Source: Chitinophaga caseinilytica
GTDB taxonomy: Bacteria > Bacteroidota > Bacteroidia > Chitinophagales > Chitinophagaceae
Length of the DNA: 64,000 nucleotides
Assembly (NCBI RefSeq): GCF_038396765.1
Contig: NZ_CP150096.1
Span: forward strand, 3,145,001 to 3,209,000
Direction of reading: 5' to 3'
Under the pieces are notes generated by a model. It saw only the letters and a program-made list of their open reading frames with translations, did no database searches and was not told the origin of the DNA. Each line of letters begins with the position of its first letter. Within the stretch, counting starts at the first letter, position 1. Shown piece after piece: positions 27,621 through 36,487 of this stretch. The translations under genes were made by a program, and so were the position numbers.

Positions 27621-29087
27621 ATGATGCTGGCGGCCTCCTGCCGGACGAAGCTGGATGTGCAGCCTTCGCACCTCGTGCCTGAACAGAAAATGTGGACCAC
27701 TAAAAACGATGCACGTTCCGCCGTGTTTTCCGCCTACGCGCTGCTGCGTTCCGCCCTGGCCGACAAGAACGCCTGGCTGGTGTACGGGGAACTGCGGGCC
27801 GGGGATTTTACCAGCGTTTCGCGGGGCGACCTCAGCGCCGTAACGGCCAACCAGTTGACCGCATCTTTTCCCGCGCTGGAAAACTGGAGCAATTGGCGAC
27901 CTTTCTACGCGGTGATCTACCAGGCCAATCTCTGTCTCGAAAAACTGGAGACCGTTCATAAAAACGACTTCCGGTATACCGAAGAGGAAATGAAGGTAGA
28001 CCTGGCGCATGTGCGGTTCCTCCGGTCGCTGGCGTATTTCTACCTCGTACGTATCTGGGGCGATGTGCCCCTGGTGACGCGCGCCGTGAGCGGCGAATTC
28101 GTACCGCTGGAACGCGCGCCCCAGGCCCGTGTGCTCGATATGGCCGCAGCGGATGCACAGGCGGCGGCACAAGCCCTGCCCTGGAAATACGATCAGCAAA
28201 GCCCGGAGCTGCGGTCGCAGTACTGGGGCCAGCCCAGCGCCTTCTGGCAGGGCGTCATCGCCGGGAAAGGATCGGCGTACATGCTGCTGGCGCACATCGC
28301 GGCGTGGCGCGGAGATTATCTTTCGACGGATAAATTCGCCCGGCTGGTGATCGACAACCGTTCGAAAGGCGGTTACGCCCTGGTGAATACGACTACGCTG
28401 ACCGGGAATGGGGGTGTGTTTACCGGTCAGGCGGAAGACATCGTTTTCGCCATGCCGTTCAACAAAAATTACCAGGAATCTTCCGCCTCGGGGCATATCG
28501 AAGAATGGGTGCTGGCGGAGCCGTTTATCTCCAAAGCCCAGCCCGATATCTTTATCAGCAACGATTCCATCCTCCGGATTTTCGACGAACCGAACGACGA
28601 GCGCTTTAAAGTGACCGACGGTGGCGCCGGTGTCGGGAATTATTTTACCGGCTTCGGTAATCCCGTTCCGCTTTTTTCCAAAATCCGGTTGCTGAGCGTA
28701 ACGGGCGCCAATCCGCTGCGCAGCTATCAATCCGCCATCGTGGTGTTCAGGTATGAAGAACTGCTGCTCCTCAGGGCAGAAGCACTGCTGTACCTCGGCA
28801 AAACCGGGGAGTCCGCACAGGTGCTCAACAGCGTCCGCGGACAGCGGGGCATCGGGGAGTATAAAGGCCCGCTTGCAGGGCTGGCCAACGCCATTCTGCA
28901 GGAACGGCGGCGCGAGCTGCTGGGAGAGGGCTGGCGCTGGTTCGATCTGGTACGGTTCGAAAAACTGGAACAATATTCCCGTTTCTCCCCGGCAGATCTG
29001 GCCAATGGCGCGCAATTCTGGCCGATTTCCAAATCGCAGCTCAGCTCCGCTTCTCCCATCCAACAAAACAAATACTGGCAACAATAA
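27621..29087 (+). CDS. SusD/RagB surface lipoprotein, signal peptide out of frame
   Basis: The SusD body (LDVQPSHLVPEQKMWTTKND, FYAVIYQANLCLEKLE, AHVRFLRSLAYFYLVRIWGDVPLV, LLLRAEALLYLGKTGESAQV, ILQERRRELLGEGWRWFDLVRF) is intact. The in-frame starts available (TTG 27612, ATG 27621) leave only MMLAASC before the lipid Cys, too short for export. An ATG at 27578 in the next frame encodes MNMQRSYIF; removing one T from the T6 run at 27602-27607 fuses it into MNMQRSYIFFLLSGMMLAASC, a textbook lipoprotein signal, giving 502 aa. This is the second homopolymer frameshift in the same SusCD pair. The gene lies 13 bp after the SusC stop and belongs to the same operon. It would be the lid of the 24656 transporter. 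Confidence 0.85.
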   Translation: MMLAASCRTKLDVQPSHLVPEQKMWTTKNDARSAVFSAYALLRSALADKNAWLVYGELRAGDFTSVSRGDLSAVTANQLTASFPALENWSNWRPFYAVIYQANLCLEKLETVHKNDFRYTEEEMKVDLAHVRFLRSLAYFYLVRIWGDVPLVTRAVSGEFVPLERAPQARVLDMAAADAQAAAQALPWKYDQQSPELRSQYWGQPSAFWQGVIAGKGSAYMLLAHIAAWRGDYLSTDKFARLVIDNRSKGGYALVNTTTLTGNGGVFTGQAEDIVFAMPFNKNYQESSASGHIEEWVLAEPFISKAQPDIFISNDSILRIFDEPNDERFKVTDGGAGVGNYFTGFGNPVPLFSKIRLLSVTGANPLRSYQSAIVVFRYEELLLLRAEALLYLGKTGESAQVLNSVRGQRGIGEYKGPLAGLANAILQERRRELLGEGWRWFDLVRFEKLEQYSRFSPADLANGAQFWPISKSQLSSASPIQQNKYWQQ

Positions 29088-29098
29088 CCATTCGCTTC

Positions 29099-30106
29099 AT
29101 GAAACGCATTCAAACAATATTATTGCTGTGCCTGTTCTGCGGGGCCGTCTGGAGTTGCAGGAAAGACGATACCTACCGCCATTCCCGCCCCGTGGAAGCA
29201 TTCGGCGGCACTACCTACGACTACCTGAAATCCCAGCCGGAGAATTTCAGGGACGTGTTGTTCGTACTGGAAAAATGCGGGCTGGCAAACCTGCTCAAAA
29301 CGGACTCGGTAACGCTCTTCGCCCCCACAGATCAAAGTCTCCACGCCGCCATGGAGAGTTACAATGTTTACCGTAAAACCCTCGGCCTCGCGCCCGCTGG
29401 TATGGATGACGTGGATTCGTCGTCGTGGCGGGCCGTCATGGGCAATTACCTGTTCCGCGGGGCCTACAAAATGGTCGATTTCACCGGTCAGGACGGTACG
29501 CAATTGCTGTCGCTCTCCCTCCGCCATTTCAATATGCGGCATACCACCCGCGCTGCCGCCGGTGCCCCCGGCCTGGGCGCCGAAGTGATCAGCATGGCGT
29601 ACCTGAACGGGTCGCGCTTCACCAAATACTGGCTCGCTTCTTTTGCCGGCACCACCAACATCGTTACGAAAAACGGTACGGTGCACATCCTGGAGCCCAG
29701 GCACGTGCTGGGTTTCAACACCTTCGTCTTTAAAGCGCGGGAAAAGCAGAACCTCTGGTCGGAAATGAAAGTGTTCGCCGATGGCGCGCGCACCCAGCCC
29801 AACGGCACCATCAACCTCTGGAACTTCTACGTGAAACGCCTCAAAGCGATTGATGGGCAAACGGTGGAAACCGAAGCACTGACCAACGGCCCCACCGGCG
29901 ATCAGATGCAGATCACCGTTAATCCGGACTTCTCGGCGGTTGTGAAAGCGGCGCCTTCCGCAGCGAACCAAACGGTAGAAGACATGGGTTCCCGCTTCGA
30001 CCCCGATAACCTGGCTTTCAACCTCAAGTTCAGGTTCATGGATGCGCAGGGGCAGGAGCATAAGGTCGAGGAAATTTTACGTTACACCGCTATCAGGGAG
30101 CAATAA
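29099..30106 (+). CDS. Fasciclin (FAS1)-domain lipoprotein A
   Basis: 335 aa. SPII signal KRIQTILLLCLFCGAVWSC with lipid Cys at residue 20. A FAS1 domain covers residues ~35-205: YLKSQPENFRDVLFVLEKCG, SVTLFAPTDQSLHAAM and, near its end, TKNGTVHILEPRHVLGF. FAS1 domains mediate adhesion or polymer contact (family knowledge). The last ~120 residues (NLWSEMKVFADGA…ITVNPDFSAVVKAAPSAAN, DPDNLAFNLKFRFMDAQG) form a separate beta domain. It lies 11 bp after SusD and 9 bp before the next lipoprotein, so it is probably a surface accessory of the SusCD complex, in the place often taken by a glycan-binding SusE/F-type protein. Confidence 0.85.
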   Translation: MKRIQTILLLCLFCGAVWSCRKDDTYRHSRPVEAFGGTTYDYLKSQPENFRDVLFVLEKCGLANLLKTDSVTLFAPTDQSLHAAMESYNVYRKTLGLAPAGMDDVDSSSWRAVMGNYLFRGAYKMVDFTGQDGTQLLSLSLRHFNMRHTTRAAAGAPGLGAEVISMAYLNGSRFTKYWLASFAGTTNIVTKNGTVHILEPRHVLGFNTFVFKAREKQNLWSEMKVFADGARTQPNGTINLWNFYVKRLKAIDGQTVETEALTNGPTGDQMQITVNPDFSAVVKAAPSAANQTVEDMGSRFDPDNLAFNLKFRFMDAQGQEHKVEEILRYTAIREQ

Positions 30107-30115
30107 ACGATCAAC

Positions 30116-31183
30116 ATGAAAAAATTACAGCAAATGAAATGGAACAGCTGCCTGGCAATACCGGTCGTGATGGTGCTGGCCATCGCCTGCAAGAAGTTGC
30201 CTGAAAAGAAGGATTACCTCAGCCAGGATGCCAGCTTCAACATGAAATCGGTATACGAGCCCATTCTCGGCCGCACCGCGCTGGAGCTGACGCAGTTCAG
30301 CGCCGATGGTTCCACATACCCGCTCATTTTCTCGATAGAGAACGCCCGCACCAAAAACGGCGGCCACACCAATGTACCCGAGCTTTTTCAAAAAGTGAAA
30401 GTGCAGGAATGGAAACGCGACTACACCGGCCTCGAAACCTCGCTGGCCGAAATCGAAGCCAAGCGCGTGTGGGTGGAAGCGCCTTTCCTGGAAGTACGCA
30501 GCGGCTCCGGCGATATCATCTTCCGCAATGCGCCGTCGACCCTCATCCGCAGCTACCCCGATTCCGGGTACCTTTTCGATATCAAGGTCCGCAACAAAGG
30601 CAATGAAAGGATTATCAAAGACTTCTGGCTGCGGCCCATCAAGGAAGTACCGTACGAACCGTATGAATTCGATGTGTATACCCGCGAACGCAAAACGGAA
30701 TCCCGCCCGCGGCCTTCCGGCGGCGGCGCCAACATCGTGCCCTACACCATTCACCCAACGGGTGTGAGCAAGATGTATTTCACGAAAGACAGTCTTTTCA
30801 CCGATACCCTCATCTCCGTATACTTCACCAAAGAAAATGCCACCGGCCATTCGCTGACGTTCAAGTTCGTGGACCCGCGCTTCAACCCGATCGACCCGGC
30901 GAAGTTCAGCAATACGCAGTGGGATAAGATCCTGCACGGCTTCAATCGCCGGCAAACCGCCATGGGCGTTACCTATGACGTGGCATATCCCATCCCGCTG
31001 ACCCAGCTCAACACCACCTGGGCCAACAGCGGGAAAGCGAACGTGAAATTCGGTTATAGCCGGAAAGGATTCGGAGGGGAAAGGCTGGATGCGAGCTTCG
31101 GATTGAATTTCGCCATTTATGAACCGGGCGACTGGACCATCACTTTCTACTTCCGCCGCGATCCCATTTTTAACGACGATTAA
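30116..31183 (+). CDS. Surface lipoprotein, DUF5007-like
   Basis: 355 aa lipoprotein: KWNSCLAIPVVMVLAIAC gives a lipid Cys at ~residue 25, followed by KKLPEKKDYLSQDASFNMKS. The body is all-beta in character (FDIKVRNKGNERIIKDFWLRP, then VPYTIHPTGVSKMYFTKDS) and ends in a short immunoglobulin-like stretch (SFGLNFAIYEPGDWTITFYF). I associate it with the DUF5007 family of Bacteroidota lipoproteins, which co-occur with FAS1 and SusCD genes; this is from memory and moderate. No catalytic motif is visible. It sits between the two SusCD-FAS1 modules and is probably a surface-exposed binding or structural subunit. Confidence 0.65.
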   Translation: MKKLQQMKWNSCLAIPVVMVLAIACKKLPEKKDYLSQDASFNMKSVYEPILGRTALELTQFSADGSTYPLIFSIENARTKNGGHTNVPELFQKVKVQEWKRDYTGLETSLAEIEAKRVWVEAPFLEVRSGSGDIIFRNAPSTLIRSYPDSGYLFDIKVRNKGNERIIKDFWLRPIKEVPYEPYEFDVYTRERKTESRPRPSGGGANIVPYTIHPTGVSKMYFTKDSLFTDTLISVYFTKENATGHSLTFKFVDPRFNPIDPAKFSNTQWDKILHGFNRRQTAMGVTYDVAYPIPLTQLNTTWANSGKANVKFGYSRKGFGGERLDASFGLNFAIYEPGDWTITFYFRRDPIFNDD

Positions 31184-31194
31184 TTCCCTTGAAT

Positions 31195-34100
31195 ATGAAA
31201 TTATTTTTTAATCGCTTTTCGCTGATCGTGCTGTTCCTGTTTTGCTACAGCGCAACGAATGCACAACTCATCACCGTGAAGGGAAGGGTAGTGGCGGACG
31301 AAGGCGGCCCGCTGCCGGGCGTTTCCGTGCTGCTGCATCAGCAGGGCGCCGCGCCCAAGCCCATGGCCGCCACAGACCAGAACGGCAATTTCACCGTTTC
31401 CGTTCCCGGCAACGCCCGGCTGGAGCTGCGTTTTATTTCCTACGAAACGCTGGTGGTGCCGGTGAACAACCGCACTTCGCTCAGCATCGTCATGAAGCCG
31501 TCTTCCACCTCGCTGAAGGAATCGGTGATCGTAGGGTATCAGAAAAAGACCCGCGAAACGGTGACGGGCGCTGTTACGCGCATCACCGGGAAAGAGCTGC
31601 AGGACGTTCCGGTGTCTAACGTGGAACAACTGCTGCAGGGCCGTGTTGCGGGCTTAAACATCCAGCAGAATACCGGGGCGCCCGGATTCAGGGGCGCTTC
31701 CTCCATCCGTGGCCTGTCCCAGATGATGGTCAACGGCTCGGGAGATAACGCCTACCTCACGCCACAGTCGCCGTTGTACGTGATCGATGGCGTGCCGGTA
31801 GATGCCAACGCCGGTTTCGAATACGGCTTCCAGTCGCAGGGCCCGGGCACCAGCCCGCTGTCGCTCATCCCGCCGGAAGATATCCAGTCCATCGACGTGA
31901 TGAAAGACGCGGAAGCCACCGCGCTCTACGGCTCCCGCGGCGCCAACGGCGTAATCGTTATCACCACCCGCCGGGGCCAGTCGGCCGTACCGATCGTTCG
32001 CTATGCGGGCAACATGTTCATCAATTTCACCCCCCAGCTCCGCAGCACCATCGGCGGAAAGGACGAGCGGGCATACCGGGTGAGAATGATCCAGGACGGC
32101 AAAAACCTGAGCGAGATCTATCGCATCAGCCAGACCCAGTTCCTGTCAGACAGCCTCAACGCGTTTTTCAACAACTCCACCAACTGGCAGGATATCTATT
32201 ATCAAACCACCTACAACCATACACATAACGTGTCTGTTTCCGGCGGCGACCAGCGGCTGAACTACAAAACCAACCTGAACTATTATACCGAAGAAGGCGT
32301 AGTGCGCAACACGGGCTTCGACCGGTATTCCCTCAACCAGAACGTGAACTTCAACCCCACGCCCCGCCTCCAGCTGTCGGGCTACCTGTCTGCCGGCCTC
32401 GGTAAAAAGCTCAAAGGCAGCGGGAACGGTCTTACCGATGTGGGCGCAGGCAGCAATGTAAGCTCATCACTGCTTCCCGGCCCGTCTTACTTCAACAACG
32501 TAGGGCATTTCACCAATTCCATCTACCGGGTGAACGATACGCGTACCTATGATATCCGGACGTACCTGAATATCATGTATGAGCTCATGCCGCACCTGCA
32601 ACTGTCTACCAACACCAGCTACAACTATACCTCCGACCAGGAAGATACCTTCATCCCCGCGCTTGCCAATAACGACAAACCGGCGGTGTATGGTTTCAGC
32701 GGCAGGAAAAGCAACCTCTACAACCGGAGCAGCATCAACTACAACAACACCTGGAAGGAAAAGCACAGCGTATATGCCTCCGTGTTTTCCGAAGCCACGA
32801 TCGTGAATGTACAGAACAAGGTGATCAATCAGTCTAACGGCCCGAACGATAACTACCATGGCCCCTACGGCTTCAGTTCCTACTTTTCTTCCGTGAGCGG
32901 AACGCCGGATGCCGGCGGCTTCAGCGAAGTGCACAGCGTGGGCTTTGCGGCCAACCTGAGCTACGACTACAACAAGAAATACGTGGTCAACTTCAACTAC
33001 CGGGCAGATGGCAACTCGTTTGCAGGGGAGAACGAACGCTGGGCGCATAGCCCCTCTGTTGGCCTGCGCTGGAACTTCAACAAGGAAAAACTGCTGGAGA
33101 ATGCCGAATGGCTCGATTTCGGCGACCTCCGTTTTAGCTATGGCGTGAACCTCCGTCCCACAACCAATATTTACGCCTCGATGGGCTGGTACGACGTGAA
33201 AGGCAACTACAACGGCGTTACCCGTATTTCGCCGCACCTCGGCCAGATGCCCAACCCGTTCCTGTTGCCGGAAGAAGTGGAACAATTCAACTACGGGTTC
33301 GACATGAGCATTTTCAAGGGGCGCATCGGGCTTACGTTCGACGCTTATACCAAAACGGTGTACAACATGCTGTATTCCCGTAAACTACCGACGGGCACAG
33401 GGTTTGAGCAAACCTTCACGAACGACGCATCGATCTATAACTACGGTTACGAAGCGATGCTGACCGTAAGGCCTTTCAAATCCGACAGCAAGATCAACTG
33501 GACGATCAGCCTGAACGGGGCCGTGAACCGCGATGTGGTGCTTTCGCTGCCCGGCGGCGCGGCGCAGTTGCTTTCTGACGACAAGACCATCATCAACCGC
33601 GTAGGTTACAGCGCTACTTCCAATTACCTCCACATCTACGAAGGCGTGTACCGCACGAACGCAGACGTGCCCGTAGATCCCATCACCGGCCTGCCCATGC
33701 GCAACGAAGGGAAGGATTTTTACAAGGCCGGCGATGCCCGGTTCCGGGACGTGGACGGCAACTATGTGCTCAATGATGCGGACCTCCAGGTGGCAGGTAC
33801 CCCCATCGCCCGGATCACCGGCGGTTTCTCATCTTACCTCACCTACAAGAACTGGAGCATCAACCTCAACGGCACCATCCTTTTCCGCCGCGACCTGCTG
33901 AACAAGGCCCTGGCCGAGCGTATGACCAAATTAAGGGACCCCTTCGACGACGCTACGTTCGTAGACCTGCGGGACCTCGATTACTGGAAAGGGAACGGCG
34001 ACGTGGCCAAATATCCCAATCCGTTCGATTACTACTCCACTTCCGATTCTTACCGTATTTACCAGACGCTGTTCCAGGAAGACGGGAGCTTCATCAAACT

Positions 34101-34314
34101 CAACGCGGTAACGATCGGCTATTCCGTAGACCGGACGTGGCTGCGCAGGTTCGGGATGAACGCCTTCCGGATGTACACCACCGTGTCTAACCCGCTGATG
34201 TTTACCGGCTACAGCGGGCCGAACCCTGAAGCGGTGACCGACCTTGGGCGCGACCGGCTGGATACGTACCCGGTGGCAAGGTCCCTTTCGTTCGGTTTGA
34301 ATATTGAGTTCTAA
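31195..34314 (+). CDS. SusC/RagA TonB-dependent transporter (module B)
   Basis: 1039 aa; ATG 31195 gives signal peptide KLFFNRFSLIVLFLFCYSAT…NAQ (a TTG two codons upstream is less likely). There is no STN domain, so this is a non-signalling SusC: CarboxypepD-regulatory-like domain (ITVKGRVVADEGGPLPGVSV), TonB-box region (LKESVIVGYQKK), plug (VEQLLQGRVAGLNIQQNTGA, PLYVIDGVPVD, IDVMKDAEATALYGSRGANG) and barrel ending RSLSFGLNIEF. It lies 11 bp after the DUF5007-like gene and 10 bp before its SusD, in one run of same-strand genes starting at 24656. Intact, unlike the SusC of module A. Substrate unknown. Confidence 0.93.
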   Translation: MKLFFNRFSLIVLFLFCYSATNAQLITVKGRVVADEGGPLPGVSVLLHQQGAAPKPMAATDQNGNFTVSVPGNARLELRFISYETLVVPVNNRTSLSIVMKPSSTSLKESVIVGYQKKTRETVTGAVTRITGKELQDVPVSNVEQLLQGRVAGLNIQQNTGAPGFRGASSIRGLSQMMVNGSGDNAYLTPQSPLYVIDGVPVDANAGFEYGFQSQGPGTSPLSLIPPEDIQSIDVMKDAEATALYGSRGANGVIVITTRRGQSAVPIVRYAGNMFINFTPQLRSTIGGKDERAYRVRMIQDGKNLSEIYRISQTQFLSDSLNAFFNNSTNWQDIYYQTTYNHTHNVSVSGGDQRLNYKTNLNYYTEEGVVRNTGFDRYSLNQNVNFNPTPRLQLSGYLSAGLGKKLKGSGNGLTDVGAGSNVSSSLLPGPSYFNNVGHFTNSIYRVNDTRTYDIRTYLNIMYELMPHLQLSTNTSYNYTSDQEDTFIPALANNDKPAVYGFSGRKSNLYNRSSINYNNTWKEKHSVYASVFSEATIVNVQNKVINQSNGPNDNYHGPYGFSSYFSSVSGTPDAGGFSEVHSVGFAANLSYDYNKKYVVNFNYRADGNSFAGENERWAHSPSVGLRWNFNKEKLLENAEWLDFGDLRFSYGVNLRPTTNIYASMGWYDVKGNYNGVTRISPHLGQMPNPFLLPEEVEQFNYGFDMSIFKGRIGLTFDAYTKTVYNMLYSRKLPTGTGFEQTFTNDASIYNYGYEAMLTVRPFKSDSKINWTISLNGAVNRDVVLSLPGGAAQLLSDDKTIINRVGYSATSNYLHIYEGVYRTNADVPVDPITGLPMRNEGKDFYKAGDARFRDVDGNYVLNDADLQVAGTPIARITGGFSSYLTYKNWSINLNGTILFRRDLLNKALAERMTKLRDPFDDATFVDLRDLDYWKGNGDVAKYPNPFDYYSTSDSYRIYQTLFQEDGSFIKLNAVTIGYSVDRTWLRRFGMNAFRMYTTVSNPLMFTGYSGPNPEAVTDLGRDRLDTYPVARSLSFGLNIEF

Positions 34315-34324
34315 AAAAATTGGC

Positions 34325-35791
34325 ATGAAGCGACTAACCTGTATATTTCTCATCACTGTGCTGGCGCTCGGCGCCGGATCCTGCAAAAAGTTCCTGACGG
34401 TGGCGCCGCCAGATCGTATGAGCGACGCCTCTTTCTGGAAAACGAAAAGCGATGTCGAATCCGCCATCGCCAACGCTTACGGCTTTCTTTTCGATATCCT
34501 CACCAACGGCCCGTACGTGCCGGGGAACGGCGATTTCCGCGCTGGTGAGATCGACGCCCCGCCCAGCTTTGACGTATTCGCCGCCATCGCGCAGCAAGAC
34601 CTGACCAACAAGAACCGGCTGTCGAGATACAACATGAACAGCCTGGCAGACTGGTACCCTTTCTACCAGTCGATCGCCGCCTGTAACATCAGCCTCGACC
34701 GCATTCCGGCCGTAGCGGCCTTGTCTGAAACCGACAAGAAGCAGTACATGGCCGAATTGCGCTTCCTCCGGGCGTTCACCTATTTCTATATCTCCCGCAT
34801 TTACGGTGATGTGCCGTTGTACACCGAAGCGTACGACCGGCGGTCGCTGCCCCGTACGCCGATGGTGGAAGTATTGCAGTTCTGCCTGAAGGAGCTCAAC
34901 GAGATCCGGGAAGACCTGCCCTGGCAATACGACGATCCCACCAAATGGGGCGTTCGCGCGGCCCGTGGCGCGGTGTTTTCGCTGATCGCGAATGTAGACA
35001 TGTGGGCCGCGGGTTTCGATAAAGACAACCAGCGCGCTTACTGGAAAGAAGCCGCCGAAGCCATCCAGGCCCTGAAGGCGTCGGGGCGCTTTGAGCTGCT
35101 GCCGCTGGAAGAGTGGCGGCGGATATTCAAAGGCCGCACCCGCGAAAGTCTGTTCGAGTTCTCCGTGAACACCAACTACGGCACCACCACCCGGTATGTA
35201 AGCATCGGCCAATGGACGCTGCATTCCCCACTGGTGGTGGGTTATGCGTCCAGCGACGTGTATTATTCCTCCGACTATATCAAGAAAATATTCCCGGTAG
35301 ACAAATCCGACAAGCGCCGCGATCTCTGGTTCTATTTACCCTATGCCAATAACAATCAGTCGATGTTCATGAAGTACAGCAACGTGGTGAACATGATCAC
35401 TTCCGCTTCCTGGCTGCTGGACGATGACCTCATTATGTTCCGTTACGGCGGCGAGCTGCTGACCGGTGCGGAAGCGCTGGCCAACCTCGGGCAGGATGGG
35501 CCGGCAAGGGAAATGCTGAACCTCGTCCGCGCCCGTGCCGGTACCGAGCCTTTTACCGGCTCCGGCCAGGACCTGAAGAATTTCATTTTCCTGGAACGGC
35601 AGCGCGAGCTGATCGGCGAAGGCGTAAGGTGGTACGATCTGGTTCGGACGGGCAGGATCACGGATCCCGAGCAGGTGAAAAGCTACCTCACGCAAGACCA
35701 GTTCAACCGGGGCGGCTGGATGTGGCCCATCGATGAAAAGGCCCGCAATTTCAATCCCAACATCACTTTAAATTCATACTGGACACGATGA
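34325..35791 (+). CDS. SusD/RagB surface lipoprotein (module B)
   Basis: 488 aa from ATG 34325. SPII signal MKRLTCIFLITVLALGAGSC with lipid Cys at residue 20, then KKFLTVAPPDRMSDASFWKT, a classic SusD opening. TPR-type helices (WYPFYQSIAACNISLDRIPA, AELRFLRAFTYFYISRIYGD, VPLYTEAYDRRSLPRTPMVE) and the C-terminal EALANLGQDGPAREMLNLVR, LERQRELIGEGVRWYDLVRT are all present. It caps the SusC encoded just upstream. Its last four bases overlap the start of the next fasciclin gene (ATGA), suggesting translational coupling. Confidence 0.93.
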   Translation: MKRLTCIFLITVLALGAGSCKKFLTVAPPDRMSDASFWKTKSDVESAIANAYGFLFDILTNGPYVPGNGDFRAGEIDAPPSFDVFAAIAQQDLTNKNRLSRYNMNSLADWYPFYQSIAACNISLDRIPAVAALSETDKKQYMAELRFLRAFTYFYISRIYGDVPLYTEAYDRRSLPRTPMVEVLQFCLKELNEIREDLPWQYDDPTKWGVRAARGAVFSLIANVDMWAAGFDKDNQRAYWKEAAEAIQALKASGRFELLPLEEWRRIFKGRTRESLFEFSVNTNYGTTTRYVSIGQWTLHSPLVVGYASSDVYYSSDYIKKIFPVDKSDKRRDLWFYLPYANNNQSMFMKYSNVVNMITSASWLLDDDLIMFRYGGELLTGAEALANLGQDGPAREMLNLVRARAGTEPFTGSGQDLKNFIFLERQRELIGEGVRWYDLVRTGRITDPEQVKSYLTQDQFNRGGWMWPIDEKARNFNPNITLNSYWTR

Positions 35792-36468
35792 GAAAGCTAA
35801 TATGGATGATGGCGCTCGGGGCCGTAATAGGAACTGCATCCTGTAAAAAGGATTACTATGTCGACTCCGGCCTCCAGCGCGGCGTGTACGACGGCGATAC
35901 CTACGAATGGCTGGCAACGAACCCCTTTTACTTCGATACCCTCGTTACGGTCATCAAGCTGGCCGGACTGGAAAATGTTATCCGGGATTCGTCGGTCACC
36001 TTTTTTGCGCCTACAGACCTGGCGATCAAGCGGGCGATGAACGATGTGCATAGCTGGCGGTACGCGGCGTTCAAGGATTCGCTGCGGCTCGACGAAGTGC
36101 CGGCCGAAGTGTGGCGGAAATACCTGTCGCGCTACATATTCCGGGATAAGTACAAGCTCAAGGATATTTCCCGGCTGGCGCCCGACCTGCCCGATCTGTA
36201 CCCCGGCATGAATATGGAATCCTGGCAGGGTTATATCATGAACATCGGCGTCATTTTCAGCGATTACAACGGTACGAAAGACGTGGGGCCGAGGAAGGTG
36301 GTGATCAGCGATATCCGGAGCCTGGAAAGGCCTTCCTACTTCGTGTCGTACGCCGCCACGTCGGACATGCAGACGCGCAATGCGATCGTGCACGTCCTCA
36401 ACAGCGAACATTACTTCGGTTTCGACGGCAATAACTTCATCAATACGATCAAGGAATATATTCAATAA
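35788..36468 (+). CDS. Fasciclin (FAS1)-domain lipoprotein B
   Basis: 226 aa. SPII signal MRKLIWMMALGAVIGTASC with lipid Cys at residue 19. One FAS1 domain fills the rest: YEWLATNPFYFDTLVTVIKL, AGLENVIRDSSVTFFAPTDL (first conserved box), and NAIVHVLNSEHYFGFDGNNF (second box). It corresponds to fasciclin A at 29099 but lacks that protein's C-terminal domain. It overlaps the SusD stop by 4 bp and is followed 19 bp later by the DUF5008-like gene. Likely a surface subunit of the module-B transporter; ligand unknown. Confidence 0.87.
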   Translation: MRKLIWMMALGAVIGTASCKKDYYVDSGLQRGVYDGDTYEWLATNPFYFDTLVTVIKLAGLENVIRDSSVTFFAPTDLAIKRAMNDVHSWRYAAFKDSLRLDEVPAEVWRKYLSRYIFRDKYKLKDISRLAPDLPDLYPGMNMESWQGYIMNIGVIFSDYNGTKDVGPRKVVISDIRSLERPSYFVSYAATSDMQTRNAIVHVLNSEHYFGFDGNNFINTIKEYIQ

Positions 36469-36487
36469 ACATACTGATCACGGCCAC